64,000 nt of DNA from Eubacteriales bacterium. Its GTDB lineage: Bacteria > Bacillota > Clostridia > Lachnospirales > Lachnospiraceae. Below, piece after piece: positions 15,548 to 25,893 of this stretch (position 1 is its first letter; every line of letters begins with the position of its first letter). The notes beneath the pieces were generated by a model. That model was not told where the DNA came from and did not search any database. It worked only from the letters and a program-made list of their open reading frames with translations. A program made the position numbers and the translations under genes. The stretch is from contig JAUNDE010000005.1 of NCBI GenBank assembly GCA_030526265.1, positions 18,580-82,579 on the forward strand, given 5' to 3'.

Positions 15548-16645
15548 TTATCTGTAAAAATCAACAATCGAGTCCAGTCGGGAAGTCATATTCATAAGGA
15601 CTGCATCAAGGATCGAGATCGCTGTCATGGACTCTACGACAACGACTGCGCGAGGAACGATGACAGGATCATGGCGGCCGTGGATCGTCATGGAGATATT
15701 CTCGCTGTCTTTGTTCACGGTCTGCTGTTCCTGTGAAATCGATGGGGTAGGTTTGACAGCAGCGCGAAGCACGATCTGACTGCCATCACTCATTCCGCCA
15801 AGGACTCCGCCGGAGTGATTGGTTCTTTTGTGAATGCCGGAATCATTGCAGAAAAATGAGTCGTTGTTCTGGCTTCCGAGAGCTGATGCTGCCTGAAATC
15901 CGTCTCCGATTTCCACACCTTTTACAGCTCCGATGGACATGATCGCTTTGGCAAGATTGGCATCCAGTTTTTCAAAGACCGGATCTCCGATTCCAGCAGG
16001 CATTCCGTCTACAACACACTCGATGATGCCGCCTGATGAATCCTGGTTTTTGATACAGTTTTCAAGATATTCAGAAGCTTTGGCAGCATATTCATTGTTT
16101 GGCATATAGAGCTTGTTCATGCTGATTTCATCGAGATGATAATCCTGTTCGGGAATGCTGATGCTTCCGATTGCTTTTGTATAAGCTGTGATTCGAATTC
16201 CCAGATGTCCTAAAAGTTTTGCAGCAATTGCGCCTGCTGCGACCCGGCCGATCGTTTCACGTCCGGAAGAACGTCCGCCTCCGCGATAATCACGGATTCC
16301 ATATTTGGCATCAAATGTATAATCGGCATGTCCCGGACGATAACTGTTCATAATGTTGCTGTAATCTCTGGATTTCTGATCCTGATTGCGGATCAGAAGT
16401 GAGATCGGTGTTCCGGTTGTAACGCCTTCAAATGTCCCGGATAGAATTTCTACAGTATCACTCTCTCTTCTCATTGTTGTGAATTTGCTCTGTCCGGGCT
16501 TCCTTCTATTTAAATAGAGCTGAATGTCTTCCTCGCAAAGTGAAAGACCTGCAGGACAGCCGTCAATGATGACTCCGATGCCCTCTCCATGCGATTCTCC
16601 CCATGTTGTTATTTTAAAGATATTTCCCAGTGATGAACCTGACAT
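15548..16645 (-). CDS. aroC: Chorismate synthase
   Basis: A 365-residue enzyme that converts 5-enolpyruvylshikimate-3-phosphate to chorismate with reduced FMN, the last common step of aromatic amino acid synthesis. Signatures include the opening [14 protein letters not shown], the [14 protein letters not shown] and [13 protein letters not shown] motifs, [14 protein letters not shown], and [10 protein letters not shown]. The length is normal. AAGGAG lies about 10 nt before the ATG on the - strand. It stands alone, away from other aro genes, with its own promoter, and converges on the nucleoside kinase gene. Confidence 0.97.
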   Translation of the reverse strand: MSGSSLGNIFKITTWGESHGEGIGVIIDGCPAGLSLCEEDIQLYLNRRKPGQSKFTTMRRESDTVEILSGTFEGVTTGTPISLLIRNQDQKSRDYSNIMNSYRPGHADYTFDAKYGIRDYRGGGRSSGRETIGRVAAGAIAAKLLGHLGIRITAYTKAIGSISIPEQDYHLDEISMNKLYMPNNEYAAKASEYLENCIKNQDSSGGIIECVVDGMPAGIGDPVFEKLDANLAKAIMSIGAVKGVEIGDGFQAASALGSQNNDSFFCNDSGIHKRTNHSGGVLGGMSDGSQIVLRAAVKPTPSISQEQQTVNKDSENISMTIHGRHDPVIVPRAVVVVESMTAISILDAVLMNMTSRLDSIVDFYR

Positions 16646-16677
16646 TGTAGTATACTCCTTTTTAATTCATAAAAGTC

Positions 16678-16707
16678 ATTATACAGCAAGTATGATATTA
16701 TGTTCAA
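16678..16707 (-). promoter_or_regulatory. Sigma-A promoter of aroC
   Basis: On the - strand, TTGAAC (16707-16702), 18-nt spacer, TATAAT (16683-16678), about 33 nt before the aroC start codon. Confidence 0.75.
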
Positions 16708-16745
16708 TATATCATATGGAATTATAAGTTAAAATAAAAATGTAC

Positions 16746-16774
16746 TGTACTTTTTGAAATGTGCATACTATAAT
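16746..16774 (+). promoter_or_regulatory. Possible promoter of the L,D-transpeptidase gene
   Basis: -10 TATAAT at 16769-16774 with a weak -35 TGTACT at 16746-16751 (17-nt spacer). It is divergent from the aroC promoter, with the -35 boxes about 40 nt apart. Confidence 0.5.
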
Positions 16775-16805
16775 TACCGTGTATAGTGTTTTGAGGAGAA
16801 ATTAC

Positions 16806-18494
16806 ATGGGAGATAAAGAAAAAGTTGAACTTGAGCAGAATTCTGCTGCTGTATCAGAATGTGTAACTGAAGAACAGGAAGAAGATACATCAGAGGTTGC
16901 TGAATCGGTGGAAGAGAAATCAGAAGAACATGATGCAATTGAATCGGATGATCTGCCTGAAGAAGAATATGAAGAGTCTGATGAAGAGATAGAATTTATT
17001 GGAGAAGATGAGTTCGAAGACAGAGAACAATATGATGATGAAATTATTTCAGATTCCGGAGAAAATGTGGCGCTGACTGAGGCAGAGATTGCCTGGGAGA
17101 AAAGCAAAAAGCGAAAGAAAATACGAAACATCATTCTTGGTATTTTGCTGGTTGTTCTTGTGATATATTGTGGGACAGTATTCTTTTTCCAAAGTCATTT
17201 TCTTCCGTTTACAAAGATAAATGGGAATGATTTTTCGATGAAGACCGTGCAGCAGGTTGAAGATTATATGATGAGACAGGTAGAAGATTATTCACTGACG
17301 CTGTTAGAATCGGATGGAAAGAAAGAAATCATCAAAGGATCCGATATTAATCTTCAGTACATGCCTGGAGAAGATGTGAAAAAGCTGATGAATAGTCAGG
17401 ATTCATGGCTTTGGGTGAAATCACTCTGGGATCATCCGGAGATTGAGGCTGCTGTCGGTGTAGAATACAATAAATCAAAATTAACGAAAGTTGTGAACAG
17501 CCTGAAATGCGTGACAGATGAGCCTGTTGTTTCAGTATCGGCGCACCCTGAGTTTAAAGAAACACAGTTTGAGGTTGTAGAGGAACAGATCGGAACTGAG
17601 ATAGACGAAGATGTCTTCTCAAAAGCCGTTACAAAAGCGATTGATGAGTTCCTGCCTGAGCTTGATATGCTTGAAGAAGGATGTTATATTCTGCCGAAAT
17701 TCTTAAAGGATTCACCGGAAGTGATCGAGGCGGCAAAGCAGATGAACAGCTATTTGGGAGCAAATATCACACTGGACTTTAATCCAAATACAGAAGTCGT
17801 AGACTCAGCTCAGATTGCGCAGTGGGTCGTTGTTGATGAGAATATGCAGGTGACTTTTAATCAGGAACTTGTACGTGCATATGTGGCGAGTCTTGCAGAA
17901 AAGTATGATACATATGGAAAACCAAGGACATTTGTGACCGGATATGGTAATACAGTGGAAGTTCAGGGTGGATCGTATGGATGGCAGATCGATCAGGAGG
18001 CAGAGTATGCTGCACTGACTGCCAATATTCAAAACGCAGAGACAGTTACACGTGAGCCGAATTACAGCAGACGCGGTGCGACCCATGAAGGAAATGATTT
18101 TGGCAATACATATATTGAGATTGATCTTTCCAGACAGCATCTGTTTGTTTTTCAGAATGGACAGTGTACAATGCAGTCCGATGTTGTAACCGGAAATCCA
18201 AATCTTGGAAACGGAACACCACAAGGCGTTTATACGATTGCTTATAAACAGACAAACGTAGTGCTTCGCGGTCCGAAGAAACCAGATGGAACATATGAAT
18301 GGGAATCACCGGTAACATACTGGATGCCATTCAATGGAGGAATTGGTCTTCATGATGCTCCTTGGAGAGGGTCATTTGGGGGTACGATCTACAATGGAAA
18401 TGGTTCACATGGCTGTGTGAATCTTCCGCCGTCATTTGCAGCGCAGATTTATCAGGTTGTAGAGGCTGGAATGCCGGTGGTGTGTCACTATTAA
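16806..18494 (+). CDS. Membrane-anchored L,D-transpeptidase (YkuD domain)
   Basis: A 562-residue enzyme that likely forms or exchanges meso-DAP cross-links in peptidoglycan. It has an unusual, very acidic cytoplasmic N terminus of about 95 residues (runs of E and D), a basic stretch KSKKRKKIR, one membrane helix (about 107-128), a large extracellular region of the kind found with peptidoglycan-binding type 4 domains (to about 430), and a C-terminal YkuD domain with HDAPWRG and the catalytic SHGCVNLP (H535, C537). I start at ATG 16806 after GAGGAGAA. The longer frame begins upstream of the -10 box. It is a single-gene unit closed by a terminator. Confidence 0.88.
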   Translation: MGDKEKVELEQNSAAVSECVTEEQEEDTSEVAESVEEKSEEHDAIESDDLPEEEYEESDEEIEFIGEDEFEDREQYDDEIISDSGENVALTEAEIAWEKSKKRKKIRNIILGILLVVLVIYCGTVFFFQSHFLPFTKINGNDFSMKTVQQVEDYMMRQVEDYSLTLLESDGKKEIIKGSDINLQYMPGEDVKKLMNSQDSWLWVKSLWDHPEIEAAVGVEYNKSKLTKVVNSLKCVTDEPVVSVSAHPEFKETQFEVVEEQIGTEIDEDVFSKAVTKAIDEFLPELDMLEEGCYILPKFLKDSPEVIEAAKQMNSYLGANITLDFNPNTEVVDSAQIAQWVVVDENMQVTFNQELVRAYVASLAEKYDTYGKPRTFVTGYGNTVEVQGGSYGWQIDQEAEYAALTANIQNAETVTREPNYSRRGATHEGNDFGNTYIEIDLSRQHLFVFQNGQCTMQSDVVTGNPNLGNGTPQGVYTIAYKQTNVVLRGPKKPDGTYEWESPVTYWMPFNGGIGLHDAPWRGSFGGTIYNGNGSHGCVNLPPSFAAQIYQVVEAGMPVVCHY

Positions 18495-18507
18495 ATCGAA
18501 AGAATAC

Positions 18508-18541
18508 CGCCTCGGTATAGTTTACCGGGGCGTGAGTTTTA
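18508..18541 (+). terminator. Terminator after the L,D-transpeptidase gene
   Basis: CGCCTCGGTA (18508-18517) pairs with TACCGGGGCG (18523-18532, one wobble) around a 5-nt loop, followed by TGAGTTTTA. The T-run is short but the stem is strong. Confidence 0.75.
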
Positions 18542-18591
18542 TCTCAGTCGAAGAAGAATCGCGCGCCAAGTCTCATGTGCGTTCGACTTGA
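18537..18591. repeat. Candidate dispersed intergenic repeat, copy B
   Basis: Begins in the terminator T-run, contains AGTCGAA (18546-18552) inverted as TTCGACT (18582-18588), and ends in GTCTCATGTGCGTTCGACTT, which matches copy C (17 of 21 bases). Its first 28 bases match 23 of 28 at 1198-1225, also just after a terminator. Function unknown. Confidence 0.4.
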
Positions 18592-18623
18592 ACTCGGTGG
18601 AATATATGGTACAGGAGAGGATT

Positions 18624-19757
18624 ATGTATGAATTGATTAAAAAAGAAGGGCGTGCAAAACGCGGGAGACTTCACACGGTACATGGTGTCATTGAGACGCC
18701 TGTGTTCATGAATGTAGGAACAATTGCGGCAATCAAAGGTGCAGTTTCTACAGAGGATCTTCAGCAGATCGGAACTCAGGTGGAGCTTTCAAATACGTAT
18801 CATTTACATGTGCGTCCGGGTGATCAGATTGTAAAAAAACTTGGCGGTCTTCACAAATTTATGGTGTGGGACAAGCCTATTTTGACAGATTCCGGTGGCT
18901 TTCAGGTGTTTTCACTTGCTGGTCTTCGAAAAATCAAAGAAGAAGGTGTATATTTTCAGTCGCATATAGATGGGCGAAAGATATTTATGGGTCCGGAAGA
19001 GAGTATGCAGATACAGTCAAATCTTGCATCAACGATTGCCATGGCTTTCGATGAATGTCCGCCAAGTCTTGCAAGCAGAGAGTATATGGAAAACTCTGTA
19101 AACAGAACAACAAGATGGCTTGCAAGATGTAAGAAAGAAATGGAGAGATTGAATTCCCTTCCGGAAACAATCAATAAGAATCAGCTCTTGTTTGGTATCA
19201 ATCAGGGTGGAATTTATGAAGATATTCGTGTGAGACATGCGAAGGAAATTGCTGAGATGGACCTGGACGGTTATGCGATCGGAGGACTGGCAGTTGGAGA
19301 ATCTCACGAGGAAATGTATCGTATTCTTGATGAGGTGGTTCCTTATCTTCCGGATAATAAACCAACATACCTGATGGGCGTTGGAACACCTGCAAATATT
19401 CTGGAAGCAGTCGACCGTGGCGTAGATTTCTTTGACTGTGTTTATCCGAGCAGAAATGGAAGACACGGGCATGTCTATACGCATCATGGGAAGCTGAATC
19501 TGTTTAATGCAAAGTATGAGCTGGACGACAGACCGATCGAAGAAGAATGTAACTGTCCGGCTTGCAGAACCTATTCGAGAGCCTATATCAGACACTTGCT
19601 GAAAGCAAAAGAAATGCTGGGAATGCGTCTTTGTGTACTTCATAATCTTTATTATTATAATCATCTGATGGAAGAGATCAGAGATGCACTTGATCAGGGT
19701 AATTATAAGGAATTCAAAAAGAAGGCACTTAGTGATCTTCAGACTCCTTTTATTTAA
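18624..19757 (+). CDS. tgt: tRNA-guanine transglycosylase (queuosine synthesis)
   Basis: A 377-residue enzyme that exchanges guanine-34 for preQ1 in tRNAs with GUN anticodons. Motifs are the nucleophile regions DSGGFQVFSL and DCVYPSRNGRHG, GGLAVGE in the substrate site, and a zinc site built from CNCPAC and the histidine of CVLHN. The start at ATG 18624 has AGGAG 6 nt upstream. The longer frame from 18588 runs through the intergenic repeat and is rejected. It is followed by yajC after 116 nt, echoing the tgt-yajC order known widely, but secDF do not follow and no queA precedes. Confidence 0.95.
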   Translation: MYELIKKEGRAKRGRLHTVHGVIETPVFMNVGTIAAIKGAVSTEDLQQIGTQVELSNTYHLHVRPGDQIVKKLGGLHKFMVWDKPILTDSGGFQVFSLAGLRKIKEEGVYFQSHIDGRKIFMGPEESMQIQSNLASTIAMAFDECPPSLASREYMENSVNRTTRWLARCKKEMERLNSLPETINKNQLLFGINQGGIYEDIRVRHAKEIAEMDLDGYAIGGLAVGESHEEMYRILDEVVPYLPDNKPTYLMGVGTPANILEAVDRGVDFFDCVYPSRNGRHGHVYTHHGKLNLFNAKYELDDRPIEEECNCPACRTYSRAYIRHLLKAKEMLGMRLCVLHNLYYYNHLMEEIRDALDQGNYKEFKKKALSDLQTPFI

Positions 19758-19873
19758 TTTGCAAACGGACAGACGGAATTATGATAAAAGATTTATAAAA
19801 AGTATTGATGAATGTAGAATTATTGTGTAAAATAGTATCCAGTATGTTTTGGAATTAACAGGAGGAATATCAT

Positions 19874-20152
19874 ATGAGCAGTGGAATTTCACTTATTATT
19901 GTGTATGCAGCGATTATCGGAGTATTTTATTTTATTTTTCTGAGACCTCAGAAAAAAGAACAGAGAAGAGTAGCGGCTATGCTTGCAGATCTTGAAGTAG
20001 GAGATACCGTGCTTACAACAAGCGGATTCTATGGAGTTATCATCGATGTTACAGATGAGGACGTGATCGTAGAATTCGGAAGTAATAAAAACTGTCGTAT
20101 CCCAATGCAGAAAGCAGCAATTGCACAGGTTGAAAAACCGGATGCAGAATAA
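19874..20152 (+). CDS. yajC: Preprotein translocase subunit YajC
   Basis: A 92-residue membrane protein accessory to SecDF/SecYEG. One N-terminal transmembrane helix (about 4-22, SLIIVYAAIIGVFYFIFL) is followed by the hallmark RPQKKEQR and a cytosolic beta-rich domain (VGDTVLTTSGFYGVIIDVTDEDVIVEFG). GGAGG precedes the ATG by 7 nt. It ends at a clear terminator, so secD/secF must be elsewhere. Confidence 0.94.
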   Translation: MSSGISLIIVYAAIIGVFYFIFLRPQKKEQRRVAAMLADLEVGDTVLTTSGFYGVIIDVTDEDVIVEFGSNKNCRIPMQKAAIAQVEKPDAE

Positions 20153-20167
20153 CAGAACTGAGAGAAG

Positions 20168-20207
20168 GAGTGCCAGCTATAAAATAGAGGGCACTCTAAT
20201 TTTTTTA
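20168..20207 (+). terminator. Terminator after yajC
   Basis: GAGTGCC (20168-20174) pairs with GGCACTC (20190-20196) across a 15-nt loop, followed by TAATTTTTTT. Confidence 0.85.
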
Positions 20208-20217
20208 CAGCCAAGGG

Positions 20218-20246
20218 TTGAAAGGATAGTGAAAATGCGATATCAT
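20218..20246 (+). promoter_or_regulatory. Sigma-A promoter of leuB-ilvD-ilvB-serC-serA
   Basis: TTGAAA (20218-20223), 17-nt spacer, TATCAT (20241-20246). The remaining leader to the start codon is only about 35 nt, so there is no room for a T-box or a leucine attenuator here. Confidence 0.6.
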
Positions 20247-20288
20247 TAGGAATAATAACGTTTTTTTGACAGAAAGAAGGAGAGAATG

Positions 20289-21374
20289 ATGAACCTTAAG
20301 ATTGGTGTGATCAAAGGGGATGGAATCGGACCGGAAGTTGTTACAGAGGCAATGAAGGTATTGGATAAGGTCGGAGAAGTCTACGGACATACATATTCTT
20401 ATGAACAGTTGCTGATGGGTGGAGCATCCATAGATGTACATGGGGTGCCTATCACTGATGAAATGATTGAGACTGCGAAATCATGTGAGGCGATTCTGAT
20501 GGGATCGATCGGTGGAGATGCGAAGACTTCACCGTGGTACAAACTGGAACCATCGAAACGTCCGGAGGCAGGACTCCTTAAAATAAGAAAAGCATTGAAT
20601 CTGTTTGCAAATCTTCGTCCTGCAGTGCTCTATGATGAACTTAAGGGAGCATGTCCTTTAAAGGAAGAGCTTACAGAAGGCGGGTTCGACATGATGATCA
20701 TGCGTGAATTAACGGGTGGCCTTTATTTCGGAGAAAGAAAGACAGAAGAAATCGATGGTCTCATGACAGCATGTGACTCTCTTACATATAATGAAGAAGA
20801 AATCCGCCGTATTGCGATCCGCGGATTTGATATCGCGATGAAGCGAAATAAAAAGGTGACAAGTGTCGACAAGGCAAACGTACTGGATTCGTCCAGACTG
20901 TGGAGAAAAGTTGTGGAAGAAGTTTCCAAAGATTATCCGGAAGTAACACTGGAGCATATGCTTGTCGATAACTGTGCGATGCAGCTCGTAAAGAATCCAA
21001 AGCAGTTTGATGTGATTCTTACAGAAAACATGTTTGGTGATATTTTATCAGATGAAGCGAGTATGGTGACAGGATCGATTGGTATGTTGGCAAGTGCCAG
21101 CCTGAATGAGACGAAGTTTGGTCTGTATGAGCCAAGCGGTGGATCGGCACCTGACATTGCAGGAAAAGGAATAGCGAATCCGATCGCGACAATTCTCTCA
21201 GCAGCGATGATGCTCCGTTTCAGCTTTGATCTTGACAGAGAAGCTTCTGTGATCGAAGCAGCAGTGGAAAAGGTGCTGGAAGAAGGATACCGTACCATTG
21301 ATATTATGTCGGAAGGCAAGACACTCGTTGGAACAAGTGAGATGGGCGATCTGATCGCCGGTCATATTATATAG
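20289..21374 (+). CDS. leuB: 3-isopropylmalate dehydrogenase
   Basis: A 361-residue NAD-dependent decarboxylating dehydrogenase, third enzyme of leucine synthesis. The opening [26 protein letters not shown], the catalytic Lys/Tyr region, and [23 protein letters not shown] with [17 protein letters not shown] are all typical, and the length is normal. Two ATG codons stand in tandem (20286 and 20289). AGGAG at 20278-20282 is better spaced for the second. It opens a five-gene amino-acid operon. leuA and leuCD are not in the window. Confidence 0.96.
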   Translation: MNLKIGVIKGDGIGPEVVTEAMKVLDKVGEVYGHTYSYEQLLMGGASIDVHGVPITDEMIETAKSCEAILMGSIGGDAKTSPWYKLEPSKRPEAGLLKIRKALNLFANLRPAVLYDELKGACPLKEELTEGGFDMMIMRELTGGLYFGERKTEEIDGLMTACDSLTYNEEEIRRIAIRGFDIAMKRNKKVTSVDKANVLDSSRLWRKVVEEVSKDYPEVTLEHMLVDNCAMQLVKNPKQFDVILTENMFGDILSDEASMVTGSIGMLASASLNETKFGLYEPSGGSAPDIAGKGIANPIATILSAAMMLRFSFDLDREASVIEAAVEKVLEEGYRTIDIMSEGKTLVGTSEMGDLIAGHII

Positions 21375-21406
21375 AAAAGATAAAATCAGATCAGGAGGAA
21401 AAGGAA

Positions 21407-23080
21407 ATGAGAAGTGATACAGTTACAAAAGGCGTGCAGCAGGCACCGCACCGTTCATTATTTAATGCACTTGGACTTACAAAAGAAGAAATGGAAAGAC
21501 CTCTGGTAGGTATTGTCAGCTCATATAATGAAATAGTGCCGGGACACATGAACCTGGACAAAATTGTGAATGCAGTAAAGCAGGGAGTTGCGATGGCAGG
21601 AGGAACGCCGATCGTATTCCCGGCAATCGCGGTATGCGATGGTATTGCAATGGGACATATTGGAATGAAGTATTCACTTGTTACAAGAGATCTGATCGCA
21701 GATTCGACAGAAGCAATGGCAATGGCGCATCAGTTTGATGCACTTGTTATGGTTCCAAACTGCGATAAGAACGTACCTGGACTTCTTATGGCTGCTGCAA
21801 GGATCAATGTTCCGACAGTATTCGTCAGCGGAGGACCAATGCTTGCAGGACATGTGAAGGGACAGAAGAGAAGTCTTTCAAGCATGTTTGAAGCGGTTGG
21901 ATCATACGCAGCCGGTACGATGACAGCAGAAGATGTATGTGAATTTGAAAATAAAGTATGTCCGACATGCGGATCATGCTCAGGTATGTATACTGCAAAC
22001 AGTATGAACTGTCTGACAGAAGTACTTGGCATGGGACTTCCTGGAAACGGAACGATTCCTGCTGTTTATTCAGAAAGAATCCGTCTTGCGAAACATGCAG
22101 GAATGAAAGTAATGGAACTTTGGGAGAAAAATATCCGCCCGCTTGATATTATGACAGAAGATGCGATTCTCAATGCACTTACTGTGGATATGGCACTTGG
22201 ATGTTCTACAAACAGCATGCTGCATCTTCCTGCGATCGCTCATGAGATCGGAATGGATTTTGAGATTGATTTTGCAAACGGAATCAGTGAAAAGACACCA
22301 AACCTCTGTCATCTTGCACCGGCAGGTCCGACATATATGGAAGATCTGAATGAAGCCGGCGGAGTTCACGCAGTTATGAATGAACTGAACAAACTTGGCC
22401 TTTTACATACAGATTGTATGACAGTAACAGGAAAGACACTTGGAGAAAATATTGAGGGATGTGTGAACCGTAATCCGGAAGTCATCCGTCCTGTTGAAAA
22501 TCCATACTCCGCAACAGGTGGCCTTGCAGTACTGAAAGGAAATCTGGCTCCGGATGGAAGTGTTGTAAAGCGTTCTGCCGTAGTTGAGGAGATGCTTGTA
22601 CATGAAGGCCCTGCAAGAGTATTTGAGTGTGAAGAGGATGCGATCGCTGCGATTAAAGGCGGAAAAATTGTTGCCGGAGATGTTGTAGTTATCCGTTATG
22701 AAGGACCAAAGGGAGGACCTGGTATGAGAGAAATGCTGAATCCGACATCTGCCATTGCAGGAATGGGGCTCGGATCAAGTGTGGCACTTATTACAGACGG
22801 ACGTTTCAGTGGTGCATCAAGAGGTGCTTCTATCGGACACGTTTCACCGGAAGCTGCAGTTGGAGGTCCGATCGCGCTTGTGGAAGAAGGAGATATCATT
22901 AAGATCAATATCCCTGAAATGAAGCTTGAACTTGCAGTTTCAGACGAAGAACTTGAAAGAAGAAGAGCAAACTGGCAGCCAAGAGAGCCTAAGGTGACAA
23001 CCGGATACCTGGCAAGATATGCATCTATGGTAACATCCGGAAACAGAGGTGCAATCCTTGAAATACCAAAGGCAAAATAA
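21407..23080 (+). CDS. ilvD: Dihydroxy-acid dehydratase
   Basis: A 557-residue iron-sulfur dehydratase in valine, isoleucine and leucine synthesis. Cluster cysteines are seen in [10 protein letters not shown] and [16 protein letters not shown], with the catalytic [10 protein letters not shown] and [20 protein letters not shown] regions at the C-terminal end. The length is normal. CAGGAGG lies before the ATG with a slightly long 10-nt spacer. It lies between leuB and ilvB (gaps 32 and 30 nt). The [4Fe-4S] type predicted by the three cysteines is oxygen-sensitive, which fits an anaerobe. Confidence 0.97.
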   Translation: MRSDTVTKGVQQAPHRSLFNALGLTKEEMERPLVGIVSSYNEIVPGHMNLDKIVNAVKQGVAMAGGTPIVFPAIAVCDGIAMGHIGMKYSLVTRDLIADSTEAMAMAHQFDALVMVPNCDKNVPGLLMAAARINVPTVFVSGGPMLAGHVKGQKRSLSSMFEAVGSYAAGTMTAEDVCEFENKVCPTCGSCSGMYTANSMNCLTEVLGMGLPGNGTIPAVYSERIRLAKHAGMKVMELWEKNIRPLDIMTEDAILNALTVDMALGCSTNSMLHLPAIAHEIGMDFEIDFANGISEKTPNLCHLAPAGPTYMEDLNEAGGVHAVMNELNKLGLLHTDCMTVTGKTLGENIEGCVNRNPEVIRPVENPYSATGGLAVLKGNLAPDGSVVKRSAVVEEMLVHEGPARVFECEEDAIAAIKGGKIVAGDVVVIRYEGPKGGPGMREMLNPTSAIAGMGLGSSVALITDGRFSGASRGASIGHVSPEAAVGGPIALVEEGDIIKINIPEMKLELAVSDEELERRRANWQPREPKVTTGYLARYASMVTSGNRGAILEIPKAK

Positions 23081-23110
23081 TACAAAAGACAGAATGGGAG
23101 AAAGATCAAA

Positions 23111-24790
23111 ATGCAGTTAACAGGATCACAGATCGTTATTGAATGTTTAAAAGAGCAGGGGGTAGATACGGTATTTGGCTATCCGGGCGGAGCTATTTTA
23201 AATGTCTACGATGAATTATATAAACACAGTGATGAGATCACACATATCCTGACATCACATGAGCAGGGAGCATCCCATGCGGCAGACGGATATGCAAGAG
23301 CAACCGGAAAGGTTGGTGTATGTTTTGCCACCAGCGGACCTGGTGCGACAAATCTTGTAACAGGAATTGCGACAGCATATATGGATTCCATCCCGATTGT
23401 TGCGATCACATGTAATGTTGGTGTATCACTTCTTGGAAAGGACAGTTTTCAGGAGGTTGACATCGCAGGTATCACAATGCCGATCACAAAGCATAATTAT
23501 ATTGTGAAAGACGTAAAGGATCTTGCAGATACGATCCGCAAGGCTTTTGCAATCGCAAAGCAGGGAAGACCGGGTCCGGTCCTGATCGATATTCCAAAAG
23601 ATGTGACAGCAAATAAAGCAGAGTATAAACCGGTGACGATTGATGAGTATGTTCCATCGCAGGATATCTGTGAGGCAGATCTTGACCACGCAGTCAGCAT
23701 GATCAGAAAATCCAAGAAACCATTTATTTTTGTTGGCGGCGGTGCAGTGCTTTCCGGAGCAAAAGAGGAACTCTATGAGTTTGTTAAGAAAGTGGATGCG
23801 CCGGTTACAGATTCGCTGATGGGAAAAGGAGCTTTCCCGGGAACGGATGATCTGTATACGGGAATGCTTGGAATGCATGGCACAAAGGCATCAAACTTTG
23901 GTGTGAGTGACTGTGACCTTCTGATCGTACTTGGCGCCAGATTCAGTGATCGTGTTACAGGAAACGCAAAGAAATTTGCAAGTAAGGCAAAGATCCTGCA
24001 GTTTGATGTCGATGCTGCCGAGATGAACAAAAATGTGATTATTGATGAGGGTGTGATCGGAGATTTGAGAGTTGCTCTCTCAAAGATGAACGAGAAGCTT
24101 GATCAGCAGAATCACGCAGAGTGGATCACAAAAATAAATGAATACAAAGAAAAATATCCGATGACATACAACCCGGAAGGTTTGACAGGTCCATATATTG
24201 TTGAGGAGATCTATCGCCAGACAAACGGAGAAGCGATCATCTCGACTGAGGTTGGACAGCATCAAATGTGGGCTGCTCAGTATTATAAATATTCAGAGCC
24301 AAGAACATTCCTGACTTCCGGCGGACTTGGAACAATGGGATATGGGCTTGGAGCTTCGCTCGGAGCAAAGATGGGATGCCCGGAGAAAACAGTTGTCAAT
24401 ATCGCAGGAGACGGCTGCTTCCGAATGAATATGAATGAGATTGCGACTGCGGTCAGAAGCAACATTCCGGTTATTCAGGTTGTTATCAATAATCATGTAC
24501 TCGGAATGGTTCGTCAGTGGCAGAATTTATTCTATGGAAAGAGATATTCTTCAACCGTACTGAATGATGCAGTTGATTTCGTGAAGCTTGCAGAGGCGAT
24601 GGGAGCAGAGGCATACCGTGCAACTTCAAAAGAAGAATTTGCAGAGATATTTGCCACTGCACTGAAGCTTGGTAAACCGGTTTTGATTGATTGTCAGATT
24701 GATTCCGATGACAAGGTATGGCCGATGGTTGCACCGGGTGCAGCGATCAGCGAAGCGTTTGACGAAAAAGATATGCAGGAGAAAAAATAA
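23111..24790 (+). CDS. ilvB: Acetolactate synthase, large (catalytic) subunit
   Basis: A 559-residue thiamine-diphosphate enzyme making acetolactate or acetohydroxybutyrate. Signatures are FGYPGGAILNVYD with the catalytic glutamate in SHEQGASHAADGYAR, the CFATSGPGATNLVTGI motif, and the ThDP-binding GDGCFRMNMNEIATAVR ending in NNHVLGMVRQWQ. The FAD-binding middle is intact. The small regulatory subunit ilvN does not follow; serC does. A separate ilvN elsewhere is needed for normal valine feedback control. The last codons run into serC's leader with an 18-nt gap. Confidence 0.96.
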   Translation: MQLTGSQIVIECLKEQGVDTVFGYPGGAILNVYDELYKHSDEITHILTSHEQGASHAADGYARATGKVGVCFATSGPGATNLVTGIATAYMDSIPIVAITCNVGVSLLGKDSFQEVDIAGITMPITKHNYIVKDVKDLADTIRKAFAIAKQGRPGPVLIDIPKDVTANKAEYKPVTIDEYVPSQDICEADLDHAVSMIRKSKKPFIFVGGGAVLSGAKEELYEFVKKVDAPVTDSLMGKGAFPGTDDLYTGMLGMHGTKASNFGVSDCDLLIVLGARFSDRVTGNAKKFASKAKILQFDVDAAEMNKNVIIDEGVIGDLRVALSKMNEKLDQQNHAEWITKINEYKEKYPMTYNPEGLTGPYIVEEIYRQTNGEAIISTEVGQHQMWAAQYYKYSEPRTFLTSGGLGTMGYGLGASLGAKMGCPEKTVVNIAGDGCFRMNMNEIATAVRSNIPVIQVVINNHVLGMVRQWQNLFYGKRYSSTVLNDAVDFVKLAEAMGAEAYRATSKEEFAEIFATALKLGKPVLIDCQIDSDDKVWPMVAPGAAISEAFDEKDMQEKK

Positions 24791-24808
24791 TTGTTTGGAG
24801 GAATAAAG

Positions 24809-25891
24809 ATGAGCAGAGTGTACAATTTTTCAGCAGGACCGGCTGTATTGCCTGAAGAGGTTCTGAGGGAAGTGGCAGAAGAGATGTTAGACTACAATGG
24901 AACGGGCATGTCTGTAATGGAGATGAGTCACCGCTCGAAAGCATACCAGGAAATCATCGATACAGCAGAGGCGGACCTCAGAGATCTGATGAATATTCCG
25001 GATAACTATAAAGTATTGTTTTTGCAGGGAGGCGCTTCTTTGCAATTTTCGATGATTCCGATGAATCTGATGAAAAATGGAGAGGCGGATTATATCGTAA
25101 CAGGTCAGTGGGCTAAGAAAGCATATCAGGAAGCGCAGAAATATGGTAAAGCGAATAAGATCGCTACATCGGAAGACAAAACATTTTCCTATATTCCGGA
25201 CTGTTCAGACCTTCCGATCTCTGAAAATGCTGATTATGTATATATCTGTGAAAATAATACGATTTATGGAACAAAATATAAGGAACTTCCGAACACGAAG
25301 GGAAAGATTCTTGTTGCAGATGTTTCATCCTGCTTCCTTTCTGAGCCTGTAGATGTAGAAAAATATGGTGTGATCTATGGAGGCGTTCAGAAAAATATCG
25401 GACCGGCAGGTGTCGTGATTGTAATTATCAGAGAAGACCTGATCCGCGATGATCTTCCGGAAAATGTACCGACAATGTTAAAATATAAGACACATGCTGA
25501 TGCAGGGTCTCTTTATAATACACCTCCGGCATATGGAATCTATGTCTGCGGAAAAGTCTTTCAATGGCTGAAAAAGCAGGGTGGTCTCGAAGCAATGAAA
25601 GAACACAATGAAAAGAAAGCGAAAATCTTATATGATTTTCTTGATGAAAGCAAATTGTTCAAAGGGACTGTGGAGAAAAAAGACCGTTCACTTATGAATG
25701 TTCCGTTTGTGACAGGAGATCCTGAACTGGATGCAAAATTTGTTAAAGAGTCAAAAGAAGCTGGATTTGAGAATCTGAAAGGCCACAGAACCGTGGGCGG
25801 TATGCGTGCAAGTATTTACAACGCAATGCCAATCGAAGGTGTAGAGGCTCTTGTTGCCTTTATGAGAAAATTCGAGGAGGAAAATGCGTAA
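24809..25891 (+). CDS. serC: Phosphoserine aminotransferase
   Basis: A 360-residue pyridoxal-phosphate enzyme that converts 3-phosphohydroxypyruvate and glutamate to phosphoserine, second step of serine synthesis. The opening YNFSAGPAVLPEEVL, MSVMEMSHRSK, FLQGGASLQF and the lysine region YGGVQKNIGPAG are diagnostic. The TTG at 24791 lies ahead of the ribosome-binding site GGAGG (24797-24801), so ATG 24809 is the start and gives exactly the usual length. serA follows after 2 nt. serB is not present in the window. Confidence 0.97.
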   Translation: MSRVYNFSAGPAVLPEEVLREVAEEMLDYNGTGMSVMEMSHRSKAYQEIIDTAEADLRDLMNIPDNYKVLFLQGGASLQFSMIPMNLMKNGEADYIVTGQWAKKAYQEAQKYGKANKIATSEDKTFSYIPDCSDLPISENADYVYICENNTIYGTKYKELPNTKGKILVADVSSCFLSEPVDVEKYGVIYGGVQKNIGPAGVVIVIIREDLIRDDLPENVPTMLKYKTHADAGSLYNTPPAYGIYVCGKVFQWLKKQGGLEAMKEHNEKKAKILYDFLDESKLFKGTVEKKDRSLMNVPFVTGDPELDAKFVKESKEAGFENLKGHRTVGGMRASIYNAMPIEGVEALVAFMRKFEEENA

Positions 25892-25893
25892 TC

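Noticed and set aside
15467-15736. 89-residue + strand frame reaching from the palindrome into aroC
   Set aside because: No ribosome-binding site, and it begins in the palindrome arm and continues as antisense of aroC.
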